DNA from: an uncultured Acidobacteriota bacterium
GTDB taxonomy: Bacteria; Acidobacteriota; Vicinamibacteria; Vicinamibacterales; SCN-69-37
Assembly (NCBI GenBank): GCA_937880585.1
Contig: CALFMR010000023.1
Location: 1-6,180, forward strand
Length of the DNA stretch: 6,180 bases
Direction: 5' to 3'
Position 1 is the stretch's first letter, and each line of letters begins with the position of its first letter. Of this stretch, positions 1-6,180 are shown one piece after another. The position numbers and the translations under genes are program-made. Below the pieces are notes generated by a model. The model made no database searches. It had not been told where the DNA came from and saw only the letters and a list, made by a program, of their open reading frames with translations.

Positions 1-27
1 GATGAGCACGCGGAGCGGAGCGCTCAT
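1..27 (-). CDS. 5' end of a further operon gene, cut by the window edge
   Basis: An ATG at 27-25 overlaps the TGA stop (26-24) of the upstream glycosyltransferase in the classic ATGA arrangement. The nine visible codons read MSAPLRVLI. This polar start followed by a basic residue and a short hydrophobic run is typical of the first beta strand of a Rossmann-like fold, for example another GT-B glycosyltransferase or a nucleotide-sugar enzyme, but nine residues cannot identify a family. No Shine-Dalgarno sequence is visible upstream, which fits start by translational coupling to the preceding gene. That a gene begins here is inferred from the overlap geometry and the sensible N-terminus; its product is unknown. 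Confidence 0.6.
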
Positions 28-1160
28 GCGGCCAGCGCGCGCAGGCGCGCATCGAGCGCCGCGCAGTGTGCCGTCCAACTGAAGTCGCGAACGACGCGGT
101 CGCGCGCGGCCAGACCCATCCGGCGACGCACGACATCGTCGGCCAGCGCGACGAGCGCGCGATCGAGCGCGCGCGGCTCGATCGGGTCGTACAGCATGCC
201 CTCGACACTCGACTCGACCAGCCGCGCGAGCCGCGGCAGCGCGGGCGCCACGACCGGCAGACCGACCGCCATGTACTCGAAGATTTTGAGCGGCGACCAG
301 TAGAAGCCGAGGCGCAGCGGCGCGTGCCGTGACGGATCGAAGGGCGCCACGCCGATGTCGCCCGCGGCGAGCGCCGCCGGCAGCCGATCGTGAGGCATCG
401 CGCCCGTGAAGGTAATGCCTGGCAGATCGCGGGCCACGCGCTCGACGACCGGCCGCTCCGGCCCATCGCCGATGAACGTCGCGCCGAAGCGCTCGTCGCC
501 GGCCGCGTGCAGTCGCGCGAGCGCCGCGGCCAGGTGCACGACCCCGTGCCACGATCGGAACGCACCGGCGAACACGCACTGGATGCGGCCACCCGCCGGC
601 ACGACCCGCGGCGTTTTCGCAGGCCGGAAGTGATCGACGTCGGCGCCCCACTCGATCTCGAGCACGCGCGCGCGATCGACCCATGCCGGCAGGATGTCGG
701 CCGTGGTCGTGACGAACAGATCCACGCGCCGGCAGATGCGGTCGCGCCAGCGGCGCATCGGCTCGACGACGAGGCCGCGGTCGATGCGCGCTTTGGCCGA
801 TCCCGGATAGTCGACGACCGGCGCGTTCACTTCGAGGACGGCCGGGATATCGAGCCGCGACGCGGCGAGCACGCCCTCGCCGCCGAAGTTGTAGTAGCGC
901 TCGATGACGGCGTCCGCGCGGATCTCGCGCGCGAGCGACGTCATCGAGCGCGTCCGCATCCATCGCAGTTCCGGCCGGCCGAAGGGCGGGCGCGCATCGT
1001 GCCAGGTGACGCCAGGCGCGGGCGACGCACCGGCGGACTGCGCGGCGACGTGAACCTCGTGTCCTCGCGCCGCGAGCCCTTCGGCCACGGCCTGGACGTG
1101 GACCGATCCGCCGAGCGTTCCTGGGACGCGTTGATCGAGGGCGCAGTAGAGGATGCGCAC
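24..1160 (-). CDS. GT4-family (GT-B fold) glycosyltransferase
   Basis: The 378-residue product has the two-domain GT-B layout of GT4 retaining glycosyltransferases, which move a sugar from a nucleotide donor to a lipid-linked or glycan acceptor in the cytoplasm. The N-terminal acceptor domain begins with a beta strand (RILYCALD) and a glycine loop, GGSVH at 17-21, followed by a helix and RGHEV at 32-36. ERYYNFGGEG lies at 87-96. The interdomain linker WGADVDHFRP is at 171-180. The C-terminal donor domain carries FAGAFRSWHG at 197-206, GDGPE at 231-235 and SPLKIFEYMAVGLPVVAP at 289-306. Glu295 matches the second glutamate of the EX7E motif; the first position is Tyr287. Length is normal for the family. 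The GTG start at 1160 follows a strong GGAGG site with an 8-nt spacer and lies 1 bp past the methyltransferase stop. It ends in an ATGA overlap with the next gene. Donor and acceptor cannot be told from sequence. Confidence 0.93.
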   Translation of the reverse strand: MRILYCALDQRVPGTLGGSVHVQAVAEGLAARGHEVHVAAQSAGASPAPGVTWHDARPPFGRPELRWMRTRSMTSLAREIRADAVIERYYNFGGEGVLAASRLDIPAVLEVNAPVVDYPGSAKARIDRGLVVEPMRRWRDRICRRVDLFVTTTADILPAWVDRARVLEIEWGADVDHFRPAKTPRVVPAGGRIQCVFAGAFRSWHGVVHLAAALARLHAAGDERFGATFIGDGPERPVVERVARDLPGITFTGAMPHDRLPAALAAGDIGVAPFDPSRHAPLRLGFYWSPLKIFEYMAVGLPVVAPALPRLARLVESSVEGMLYDPIEPRALDRALVALADDVVRRRMGLAARDRVVRDFSWTAHCAALDARLRALAA

Positions 1161-1161
1161 G

Positions 1162-2277
1162 TCAGCGTCCTCCGGCCGTCGCCGACGCGGGCTGCGTCTC
1201 TTGCGTCGACGCGCCAGTCGCGCGATGTGTCGGATCGCCGATCTTCCGGAAGAGCGCGAAGTACGGGCCCGACCGGATGCGCCCGAACAGCCACACGTCG
1301 AGCATCATGACGGCCGAGATCATCCGCAGCGCGTAGTACGTCGCGCCGCGATGCCGTACGCGGGTCTGCGCCTGCCGCCGCGCCCGCTGGACGGCCGTCT
1401 CGTCCGCGCTCGTCGACGTCGCGCTGGAGTCACGCGACGCGCGCCGCACGAGGCGCCGTTCGACGATGCGCGCAAGGACGTTCTCGACGAAGGCGCCGAT
1501 GATCGGCGTGTAGTAGGTGAGCCGCGCGATCTCGAATCCACACGCAGCCACCTCGCGACGCAGCATCTCGTGGTCGACGATGGGATTGAGATGGTCGGAC
1601 TTGCGCAGCCGCTCCTGCCGCAGGTCGATGAGGCCGACGCGTTCGCAGAGATGCGCGAGGCCGTTCATCATCCGCACGCCCCAGCCGAGCGGCCCGTTGC
1701 GTCGGACGTGCGTGTAGACGAACAACACGCCGCCGGGCGCGAGCACGCGGTTGGCTTCCGACAGCACGTCGCGAAAGGCCTGAGGCGAGACGTGTTCGAG
1801 CACGTCGAGCGACCACGCCTTGGTGAAGACGCTGTCCCGAATGGGCAGCCGCCGCAGATCGCCGAGCAGGACGTCGAAGCGCGCGACTGCCTCGTCGGCG
1901 AAGTGCGGGCTGATGTCGATCCCGACCGACTGCCAGCCTGCATCCGCCGTCCATGCGAGCGTGCGGCCGCTGCCACAGCCGAGATCGATCGCGCGATCGC
2001 CCGCGGCCGGCCGCAGGAACCGACGGAGCATCGTCAACCGCACGCGCGATCCCAGCAGCGGAGGCGCGATCGACGCATGGCGCGCGTCGGCGTGCAGGTC
2101 GTCGTCGAGATAGCGTGTCTGTTCGGCGAACGACGCGGCGGGGCGCAGATCGAGGTAGCCGCGGTCGGCCGTGAACGTCCGTCCACACCGCGCGCAGCGG
2201 ATCCGATCTGGCGTGCGCTCGAGCGGCACCCGGCACTCGGGGCACTCGACGACGTCGAGGAGGTCGGACGAAATCAT
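1162..2277 (-). CDS. Class I SAM-dependent methyltransferase with N-terminal zinc ribbon
   Basis: The 371-residue product opens with a Trm112-like zinc ribbon: CPEC at 12-15 and CARC at 28-31 form a four-cysteine site. A class I methyltransferase domain follows. Motif I (AIDLGCGSGRTL) is at 96-107, the acidic end of strand 2 is in VGIDIS (118-123, Asp121), GDLRRLPI is at 139-146, SLDVLEHV at 156-163 and LAPGGVL at 179-185. This is the Methyltransf_11/UbiE-like pattern, common in surface-glycan clusters, where such enzymes methylate sugars or cap chains; the substrate here is not known. After the core, hydrophobic stretches at about 253-270 and 312-332 flank a low-complexity linker (about 280-308, rich in Ser, Thr, Ala and Arg), and the last 20 residues are also low complexity. 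The ATG at 2277 forms an ATGA overlap with the preceding GT4 stop and places the zinc ribbon at the N-terminus. A longer reading up to 2526 would only add overlap with GT4 coding sequence. Confidence 0.92.
   Translation of the reverse strand: MISSDLLDVVECPECRVPLERTPDRIRCARCGRTFTADRGYLDLRPAASFAEQTRYLDDDLHADARHASIAPPLLGSRVRLTMLRRFLRPAAGDRAIDLGCGSGRTLAWTADAGWQSVGIDISPHFADEAVARFDVLLGDLRRLPIRDSVFTKAWSLDVLEHVSPQAFRDVLSEANRVLAPGGVLFVYTHVRRNGPLGWGVRMMNGLAHLCERVGLIDLRQERLRKSDHLNPIVDHEMLRREVAACGFEIARLTYYTPIIGAFVENVLARIVERRLVRRASRDSSATSTSADETAVQRARRQAQTRVRHRGATYYALRMISAVMMLDVWLFGRIRSGPYFALFRKIGDPTHRATGASTQETQPASATAGGR
1169..1173 (-). promoter_or_regulatory. Shine-Dalgarno site for the second GT4 gene
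   Basis: On the minus strand, GGAGG is followed by eight bases (ACGCTGAC) and then the GTG at 1160. The site lies inside the last codons of the methyltransferase gene. It supports the GTG start and suggests that this GT4 gene can initiate on its own rather than only by coupling. It is the clearest ribosome binding site in the window. Confidence 0.75.
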
Positions 2278-3455
2278 GATGCGGCCGTCGCGCCCACGAG
2301 CGCGGCCTCGAGGCGCGCCGCCCGCGCGTGCCAGGTGAAGCGCGGGGCGAGTGCGCGGGCCGCGGCGCCGAGCGTCGACGCCAATGTGCGATCCGTCGAA
2401 ACGCGCACGAGCGCCTGAGCCAGCGCGCCGGCAGCGTCCGGCGGATCCAGCAGGGCGGTCAGGCCGTCGGTGAGCACTTCGCGAATCGCGGCAAGGTCGG
2501 ACGCCACGATCGGCAGGCCGGTCCACAAATATTCGAAGAGCTTGAGCGGCGACGTGTAGCGATCGGAGATCGTCGTCGCGACGTTCGGCAGCACGAGCAC
2601 GGTCGCGCGCGCGAGATGGGTGCCGACGTCAGACGACGGAACCAGTCCCGTCATCTCGAGTCGGCCGGCGACGCCAACCGCCGCGGCGAGTGCGTCGATT
2701 CGCGCGCGGTCGCGTTCGGCGGGATGACCGCCGACGATGAGCCCACGAACGTCCGGCGCTTGCGCGAGCGCTCGGACGAACACGTCCGCGCCCTTCCAAG
2801 GATAGAGATGACCCGCATAGGCGGCGACCGGGGCGGCGTCTCGCGTGGCAGGCGCCGCGGGCGCCTCGGCCGCGCCGTCGGGCGCGACGACGACGTCAGG
2901 ACGAGGGCCGTAGCGGGCGGCGAGATCGCCGGCGAGGGCGTGGGTGATCGTCACGTAACCGGCCGCGCGCGTCCACACGCGCCGCTCGCGGCGATCGAGC
3001 CGGCGCAGCTTGGCTGCCGACGGCGCAAGGGCCGGCTGGCCGAGGAGCGTGGGCAACTCGGCGCTGACGACGGGCGCGATGCCGTGCGATTCGTACACGA
3101 GCCGGGGCCGACGCGCGGCCGGCACGCGCGCGAGAAACGCCGCGAGACCGAGATCGCGCGTATAGACGACAGCCTCGCGATGGCCGAGCGCGATGGCAAG
3201 GGCGCCGACGAGGAACGCGACCCGCGAGGCGCGGCGATCGGTGCGCGCCGGAATGGTCCGCCAGGTCAACATCGACGTCGGGGCCAGGCCGTAGAACGCG
3301 AACGGATCGCGCGGCGCGGCGATGCCCGTGTCGGGACGCGTCACGAGCGTGACGTCATGTCCGCGCGTCGCGAGCGCCTGACACGTCGCCATCGTCTGCA
3401 CCCCATTCGCGCGCTCGATGGGGAAACGGGTATCGGCAAAGTACAGGACGGTCAC
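2274..3455 (-). CDS. GT4-family (GT-B fold) glycosyltransferase
   Basis: The 393-residue product is a second cytoplasmic GT4 enzyme, only distantly similar to the one at 24-1160. The N-terminal domain has LYFADTRFPIERANGVQ (4-20), where the NGVQ loop is typical of a GT4 acceptor-domain start, RGHDVTLVTR at 31-40, VVYTRDLGLA at 96-105 and YESHG at 121-125. The linker APDGA is at 191-195. The donor domain has YAGHLYPWKGAD (213-224), the G-rich strand GLIVGG (238-243), TGLVPSSDV (269-277) and SPLKLFEYLWTGLPIVAS (302-319). Glu308 is the second EX7E glutamate; the first position is Tyr300, as in the other GT4. The start is taken as GTG at 3455, 25 bp past the preceding stop, because the GT-B fold begins at once. 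AAGGA lies just 2 nt upstream, closer than ideal, so initiation may be weak or partly coupled. An upstream extension to 3665 would overlap the DUF3943-like gene and adds no family sequence. Sugar specificity is unknown. Confidence 0.92.
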   Translation of the reverse strand: MTVLYFADTRFPIERANGVQTMATCQALATRGHDVTLVTRPDTGIAAPRDPFAFYGLAPTSMLTWRTIPARTDRRASRVAFLVGALAIALGHREAVVYTRDLGLAAFLARVPAARRPRLVYESHGIAPVVSAELPTLLGQPALAPSAAKLRRLDRRERRVWTRAAGYVTITHALAGDLAARYGPRPDVVVAPDGAAEAPAAPATRDAAPVAAYAGHLYPWKGADVFVRALAQAPDVRGLIVGGHPAERDRARIDALAAAVGVAGRLEMTGLVPSSDVGTHLARATVLVLPNVATTISDRYTSPLKLFEYLWTGLPIVASDLAAIREVLTDGLTALLDPPDAAGALAQALVRVSTDRTLASTLGAAARALAPRFTWHARAARLEAALVGATAAS

Positions 3456-3466
3456 AGTCCTTCGCG

Positions 3467-3481
3467 GCGGCGGGCCGCCGC
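3467..3481 (-). other. Short GC-only stem-loop between stop and start codons
   Basis: On the minus strand, GCGGCG-GCC-CGCCGC forms a perfect 6-bp stem with a 3-nt loop. It begins on the last base of the TAG stop (3483-3481) of the DUF3943-like gene and ends 11 nt before the GTG of the GT4 gene. No U tract follows, so it is not a good intrinsic terminator. It could slow readthrough, protect a 3' end or limit access to the GT4 ribosome site. In DNA this GC-rich such a stem can also arise by chance. Confidence 0.35.
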
Positions 3482-4251
3482 TACCGGAGCGGGCGGTCGG
3501 GGCGGAACCAGGGCGATCGGCCTTCGGTGACGTTGGCCAGCGATCGGCTCGGGTTGAAGATGACGCGTATGACGGCGCGATAGAACCGGTTCCGCGTATG
3601 CCGCTCGACGAGGGTGATGAAGTAGCGATCGAGCACGTCCTCGCCGACGGTGAACGCGAACGCACCGGCCGGCGTGATCACGTGGTCGACCCAGCCGGTC
3701 GTCGCCGGATCGAGCCCGACGTTGCCGATTGAGGCTTCGCTCAACGGGCCGAACTCGAACTGCATGCTGTAGCCGGCCGCCCAGGCGGCCGCGATGCCGC
3801 GGCTGGCCCAGTAGGCGGCCGTGTTGTCGAACCGCGGATCGTGGTCGGTGTGATCGAGCCAGATGCGGCTCGCGGCGGCGCCGTGAATTGGATGGCCGAC
3901 GTAGTTCACACCCCACGCGTCGCCGTCTTCCCATTTCCGCGGCCACTTCACGGACCGCGCGTAGTCCCTGAAGAACGGACCGCCGAGTTCCCGGCGCGTC
4001 TTTTCCTGGAACGCGATGCGTCCGGCGTGCTCCATCATGAGCAACCGGAACGAATCGGTCAGCGCGCCGCGCCAGCCGGTCGCCGACTGACCGGAGGCGC
4101 CCGCCGCCGTCGTGAGATCGTCGAGATCGTCGATGGCGTCCTGCGACCAGGCCGGACGCGCGGCCAGGGCGCAGAGCAAGGCCAAGCCTGCGATGACGCA
4201 CGGCCGACGTCCGGCGCGATGCCGGACCCGGCCAAAGATCCAGTGTGTCAC
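3481..4251 (-). CDS. Secreted protein resembling DUF3943, function unknown
   Basis: The 256-residue product starts with a signal peptide: a basic n-region (RVRHRAGRRP, 8-17), a hydrophobic core (VIAGLALLCALAA, 19-31) and a likely cleavage after PAWS or PAWSQ near 36-37. It is therefore probably exported across the inner membrane. The mature part has KWEDGDAWGVNYVGHPIHG (106-124), FEFGPLSEASIGN (165-177), DHVITPAGAFAFTVGEDVLDR (189-209) and, near the end, FNPSRSLANV (232-241). The N-Y-V-G-H-P-x-x-G, P-x-G-A and G-E pattern and the NP-x-RS motif recall DUF3943 proteins of Gram-negative bacteria; this match is from memory and not tested. The family has no settled function, so none is assigned. 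The GTG at 4251 puts a complete signal peptide at the N-terminus and leaves a 44-bp gap to the GT-C gene; no strong ribosome site is visible, and a TTG 7 codons upstream is possible. Being between two glycosyltransferase genes suggests an envelope role linked to glycan export or assembly. Confidence 0.75.
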   Translation of the reverse strand: MTHWIFGRVRHRAGRRPCVIAGLALLCALAARPAWSQDAIDDLDDLTTAAGASGQSATGWRGALTDSFRLLMMEHAGRIAFQEKTRRELGGPFFRDYARSVKWPRKWEDGDAWGVNYVGHPIHGAAASRIWLDHTDHDPRFDNTAAYWASRGIAAAWAAGYSMQFEFGPLSEASIGNVGLDPATTGWVDHVITPAGAFAFTVGEDVLDRYFITLVERHTRNRFYRAVIRVIFNPSRSLANVTEGRSPWFRPDRPLR

Positions 4252-4295
4252 GCGCTCTAGTGTATCCCCGCGCAACGCCGGTCCGGCACCAGGAA

Positions 4296-5684
4296 TCAGC
4301 GCCGTGGCAGGCCGTAGAACGACGATCGATCCGTCAAGTACCGCCAGACGAGTGCGGGCGCGCGGATTGGGAGGTCGATGAACGTCGCGCGCGCGTTGGC
4401 CATCGGCGTGAGCCGCTGCCGATCCATCGTGTGCAGCCCGAACTGCGCCATGAGACCCAGGTTCCACCAGAGACCGCCGACGAGCACGAGCGTATAACCG
4501 ACGCGGGCGAACGGCTTCGATCCCCACGCGCGGCTCATCGCGGCCAGCCCGACCGCGAGGAGCGGCGTCAAGGCCACGAAGCGCCGCTGGCCGAACGATC
4601 CGGCGACGGTCCACGACTCGACGCAGCCGTTGATGTAGACCTGCAGCGCGACGAGCAGGAGTGCGAGCACCGCGAGATACCGCGATTCAGGTGGCAGATC
4701 CTGACGGCGCGCCACCGCGAGCCAGCCGAGACCGGCGAGCGCGACGACGGCGAGCGGCGTCCAGATGAAGAAGCCGTGCTCGGGCGAGAGCAGCACTTGG
4801 AAGAAGTGAGGCGACGACCACGTCATCTTGCGCGCGACGAGGTGCGTCGGCCCGAAGTGTCCGTTGAGCGCATGATAGGCGGCCAGTTGCGGTGTGTAGG
4901 CCGCGAGCCACGCGACGGCACCGGCGATGCCCGTCGCGGCGGCGCGGCGCCAGTGTCCCGCCTGGCCGCGCATGCGCCACGCCCACCAAAGGAAATCGAT
5001 CGCGGGCGCCACCGCGAAGAGCGCGTCCTGCTCGCGCACCATGGCCATGAGCGCGCCCGCGGCGCCGAGCGCGATCGCGCCGGCCGGCGTCCAGGTCCGG
5101 CGCACGCGCAGCCAGCACCAGAGACACAGCGACACGGCGAACGCCGAGGTCGCGTGCGCGAAGCCCGGCGCGACGTACATGTAGAAGACGAGCGGCGTGC
5201 CCAGCCACACGACGAGCGTCGCACGCAGGTCGTCGCCGACCAGGCGTCGGACGATGGCGAGCGTCAGGAGAAGGGCGAAGAGGCCGTAGACCGCCGACGC
5301 GTACGCAATGCTCGCGATGTAGGGGTGACTGAAGCCATCGGCGGGCGCGCCCGTCGCAATCGCGACGAGGTGTCCGACCGCGAAGAACGGCGCCCACAAC
5401 AGCGCCGATCCGATCGGCGCGAAGTTGACGAGGTGTCCGGCCTCGGTGCGCGTCTCGAGGAACGTCTCGTGGAATCCGGCATCGCGCGCGCCGCCGGCGT
5501 CATAGAAGTGCAGGTACTCGTTCTGGAAGTTGACGTCGCGATCGAAGGCGACCGATCGAAGCCACGCGTAGTACTCGATCTCGTCCGACGCGTAGATCCG
5601 CGTCGTGACCGCCGGCAGTGAGACGACGAAGATCGCCAGCAGGATCCAGGCCGGCGCGTGCGGCCGTCCGGATCGTCGCCTCAT
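4296..5684 (-). CDS. GT-C-like polytopic membrane glycosyltransferase
   Basis: The 462-residue product is an integral membrane protein with around nine to eleven hydrophobic segments. These include 11-28, 88-110, 122-145, 153-171, 175-192, 200-215, 220-236, 248-268, 304-324, 335-350 and 368-383, with another at 395-415. After the first segment there is a large, probably periplasmic loop with YASDEIEYY (31-39); an acidic pair there is the usual catalytic site in GT-C enzymes, which take sugars from polyprenyl-phosphate carriers. Other conserved-looking blocks are FAPIGSALLWAPFF (88-101), REQD (217-220), SPEHGFFIWTPL (300-311) and SFGQRRFVALTPL (363-375). These fit membrane glycosyltransferase-like proteins common in Acidobacteriota and related phyla, most of which are not characterised. 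The ATG at 5684 is 3 bp past the CPBP stop, with no clear Shine-Dalgarno site, so coupled initiation is likely. An O-antigen-polymerase-like role or a non-catalytic membrane protein cannot be excluded. Confidence 0.82.
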   Translation of the reverse strand: MRRRSGRPHAPAWILLAIFVVSLPAVTTRIYASDEIEYYAWLRSVAFDRDVNFQNEYLHFYDAGGARDAGFHETFLETRTEAGHLVNFAPIGSALLWAPFFAVGHLVAIATGAPADGFSHPYIASIAYASAVYGLFALLLTLAIVRRLVGDDLRATLVVWLGTPLVFYMYVAPGFAHATSAFAVSLCLWCWLRVRRTWTPAGAIALGAAGALMAMVREQDALFAVAPAIDFLWWAWRMRGQAGHWRRAAATGIAGAVAWLAAYTPQLAAYHALNGHFGPTHLVARKMTWSSPHFFQVLLSPEHGFFIWTPLAVVALAGLGWLAVARRQDLPPESRYLAVLALLLVALQVYINGCVESWTVAGSFGQRRFVALTPLLAVGLAAMSRAWGSKPFARVGYTLVLVGGLWWNLGLMAQFGLHTMDRQRLTPMANARATFIDLPIRAPALVWRYLTDRSSFYGLPRR

Positions 5685-5687
5685 CGG

Positions 5688-6180
5688 TCAGGCGCCGAGA
5701 AGGCGCGCGAGCACGACTTGCAGTACCTGCGCGGCGTTGAAGCTGCCGTGATTGACCATGGCCATGACGGCCGATCGCCGCTTGAGATAGAGGATGCCCC
5801 AGATGAGGCCGAGCACGCCGACGGCCGTGGCGACGTCGATGCCCTGATTGACGTGCAGCGCGCCGAACGTCACGCTGAACACCGCCAACCCGACAATCGC
5901 GCCGCCGAGCCGCTGCTCGAACCGGTGGAGGATGAACGCCCGCTGCAGCTCTTCGCGCACGCCGCCGGCCAGGATGGCCACGACCGCGAAGATCGCGGTG
6001 TCGAGCGGCGTGCGCATGTAGTGCTCGAGCGGACTCTCGGCCACCGTGTGCGTCCACGGCGCGATGGCTCGCAGCCCGAGCACGATGCCCGTCACGAGCA
6101 GAAAGACGACGGGCAGGAGCAGCAGGCCGCGCAGCACTTCGCCGCGGACCGGGCGCGTGCCGACGAAGACGTCCGCCGAC
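5688..6180 (-). CDS. CPBP-family intramembrane protease, N-terminus cut by window edge
   Basis: The reading frame stays open to the right edge, so 163 residues of the C-terminal part are visible. A GTG at 6137 is in frame but lies inside what reads as continuous coding sequence (SADVFVGTRPVRGE precedes it), so it is not taken as the start. Five hydrophobic segments are visible. The CPBP (Rce1/CAAX-like) signature is present: REELQR (visible residues 75-80) for motif 1, FGALH (105-109) for motif 2 with its histidine, and NHGSFN (143-148) for the last motif, with His144 and Asn148. Such membrane proteins are glutamate-type proteases or related scaffolds; in bacteria they act on membrane-bound or prenylated substrates, in bacteriocin immunity and in surface-protein sorting. 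Motif 1 reads EExxR instead of the usual EExxxR. The stop TGA (5690-5688) is 3 bp from the start of the GT-C gene. The link to glycan assembly is by position only, and the substrate is unknown. Confidence 0.87.
   Translation of the reverse strand, partial: SADVFVGTRPVRGEVLRGLLLLPVVFLLVTGIVLGLRAIAPWTHTVAESPLEHYMRTPLDTAIFAVVAILAGGVREELQRAFILHRFEQRLGGAIVGLAVFSVTFGALHVNQGIDVATAVGVLGLIWGILYLKRRSAVMAMVNHGSFNAAQVLQVVLARLLGA

Noticed and set aside
390..1310. Plus-strand open frame (306 codons) opposite the second GT4 gene
   Set aside because: Same composition pattern as the other antisense frames, with no ribosome site or domain.
1153..2418. Long plus-strand open frame (421 codons) opposite the methyltransferase
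   Set aside because: Its translation is dominated by Arg, Ala, Asp and Glu with no recognisable domain, while the minus strand has clear zinc-ribbon and SAM motifs. High-GC coding sequence commonly leaves antisense frames open.
3467..3481. Stem-loop as a rho-independent terminator
   Set aside because: The stem is only 6 bp and no run of T follows on the minus strand; a gene of the same operon starts 11 nt later.
2328..3530. Plus-strand open frame (400 codons) opposite the first GT4 gene
   Set aside because: It is Arg/Gly/Ala-rich with no family features and lies fully antisense to a convincing GT4; taken as a composition artefact.
2274..3665. Longer form of the first GT4 gene starting at 3665
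   Set aside because: The extra residues are Ser/Arg/Pro-rich and lie in the coding region of the DUF3943-like gene; the GT-B fold begins just after the GTG at 3455.
3481..4614. Longer form of the DUF3943-like gene starting at 4614
   Set aside because: It would overlap the end of the GT-C-like gene by over 300 bp and bury the signal peptide deep inside the protein. The GTG at 4251 puts the signal peptide at the N-terminus.
4245..5621. Long plus-strand open frame (458 codons) opposite the GT-C-like gene
   Set aside because: The translation is a low-complexity Arg/Glu/Asp-rich string with no membrane segments or motifs, as expected of the complement of a hydrophobic high-GC gene.
5688..6137. 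CPBP gene as a complete gene starting with GTG at 6137
   Set aside because: The frame stays open to the window edge, and the visible part is short for a CPBP protease, so a start beyond the edge is more likely.
1..6180. Search for CRISPR arrays, tRNA or rRNA genes, insertion sequences, and toxin-antitoxin or defence genes
   Set aside because: No regularly spaced repeats, transposase motifs or terminal inverted repeats, or RNA gene signatures were seen; nearly all bases belong to the minus-strand operon.

Overview
The window is a tightly packed block of high-GC DNA from a bacterial chromosome. All convincing genes lie on the minus strand and are read from right to left. GC is clearly well above 60% by eye, third positions are almost always G or C, and GTG starts are common. 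Together with the gene types (GT-C-like membrane glycosyltransferase, GT4 enzymes, a secreted DUF3943-like protein, a CPBP protease) this suggests a Gram-negative, soil-type lineage such as Acidobacteriota (Vicinamibacteria-like). That placement is inference; no marker gene is present.

In transcription order the layout is: (1) a CPBP-family intramembrane protease, cut by the right edge (5688-6180); (2) a polytopic GT-C-like membrane protein (4296-5684); (3) a small secreted protein that resembles DUF3943 (3481-4251); (4) a cytoplasmic GT4 glycosyltransferase (2274-3455); (5) a SAM-dependent methyltransferase with an N-terminal zinc ribbon (1162-2277); (6) a second GT4 glycosyltransferase (24-1160); (7) the first nine codons of a further gene, cut by the left edge (1-27). 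Junctions are 3 bp, 44 bp, 25 bp, a 4-bp ATGA overlap, 1 bp, and another 4-bp ATGA overlap. There is no internal non-coding stretch above 44 bp and no obvious promoter or intrinsic terminator, so the simplest reading is one polycistronic operon that starts beyond the right edge and continues past the left edge.

The gene set fits assembly and modification of a cell-surface polysaccharide or glycolipid. The two GT4 enzymes would add sugars from nucleotide donors on the cytoplasmic face, the methyltransferase could methylate or cap the glycan, and the GT-C-like protein could transfer a lipid-linked sugar on the periplasmic side. The DUF3943-like and CPBP proteins are envelope partners of unknown role. 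No mobile element, RNA gene, CRISPR array or defence system was seen. The region looks like a fairly ordinary envelope-glycan locus with one poorly characterised secreted member.
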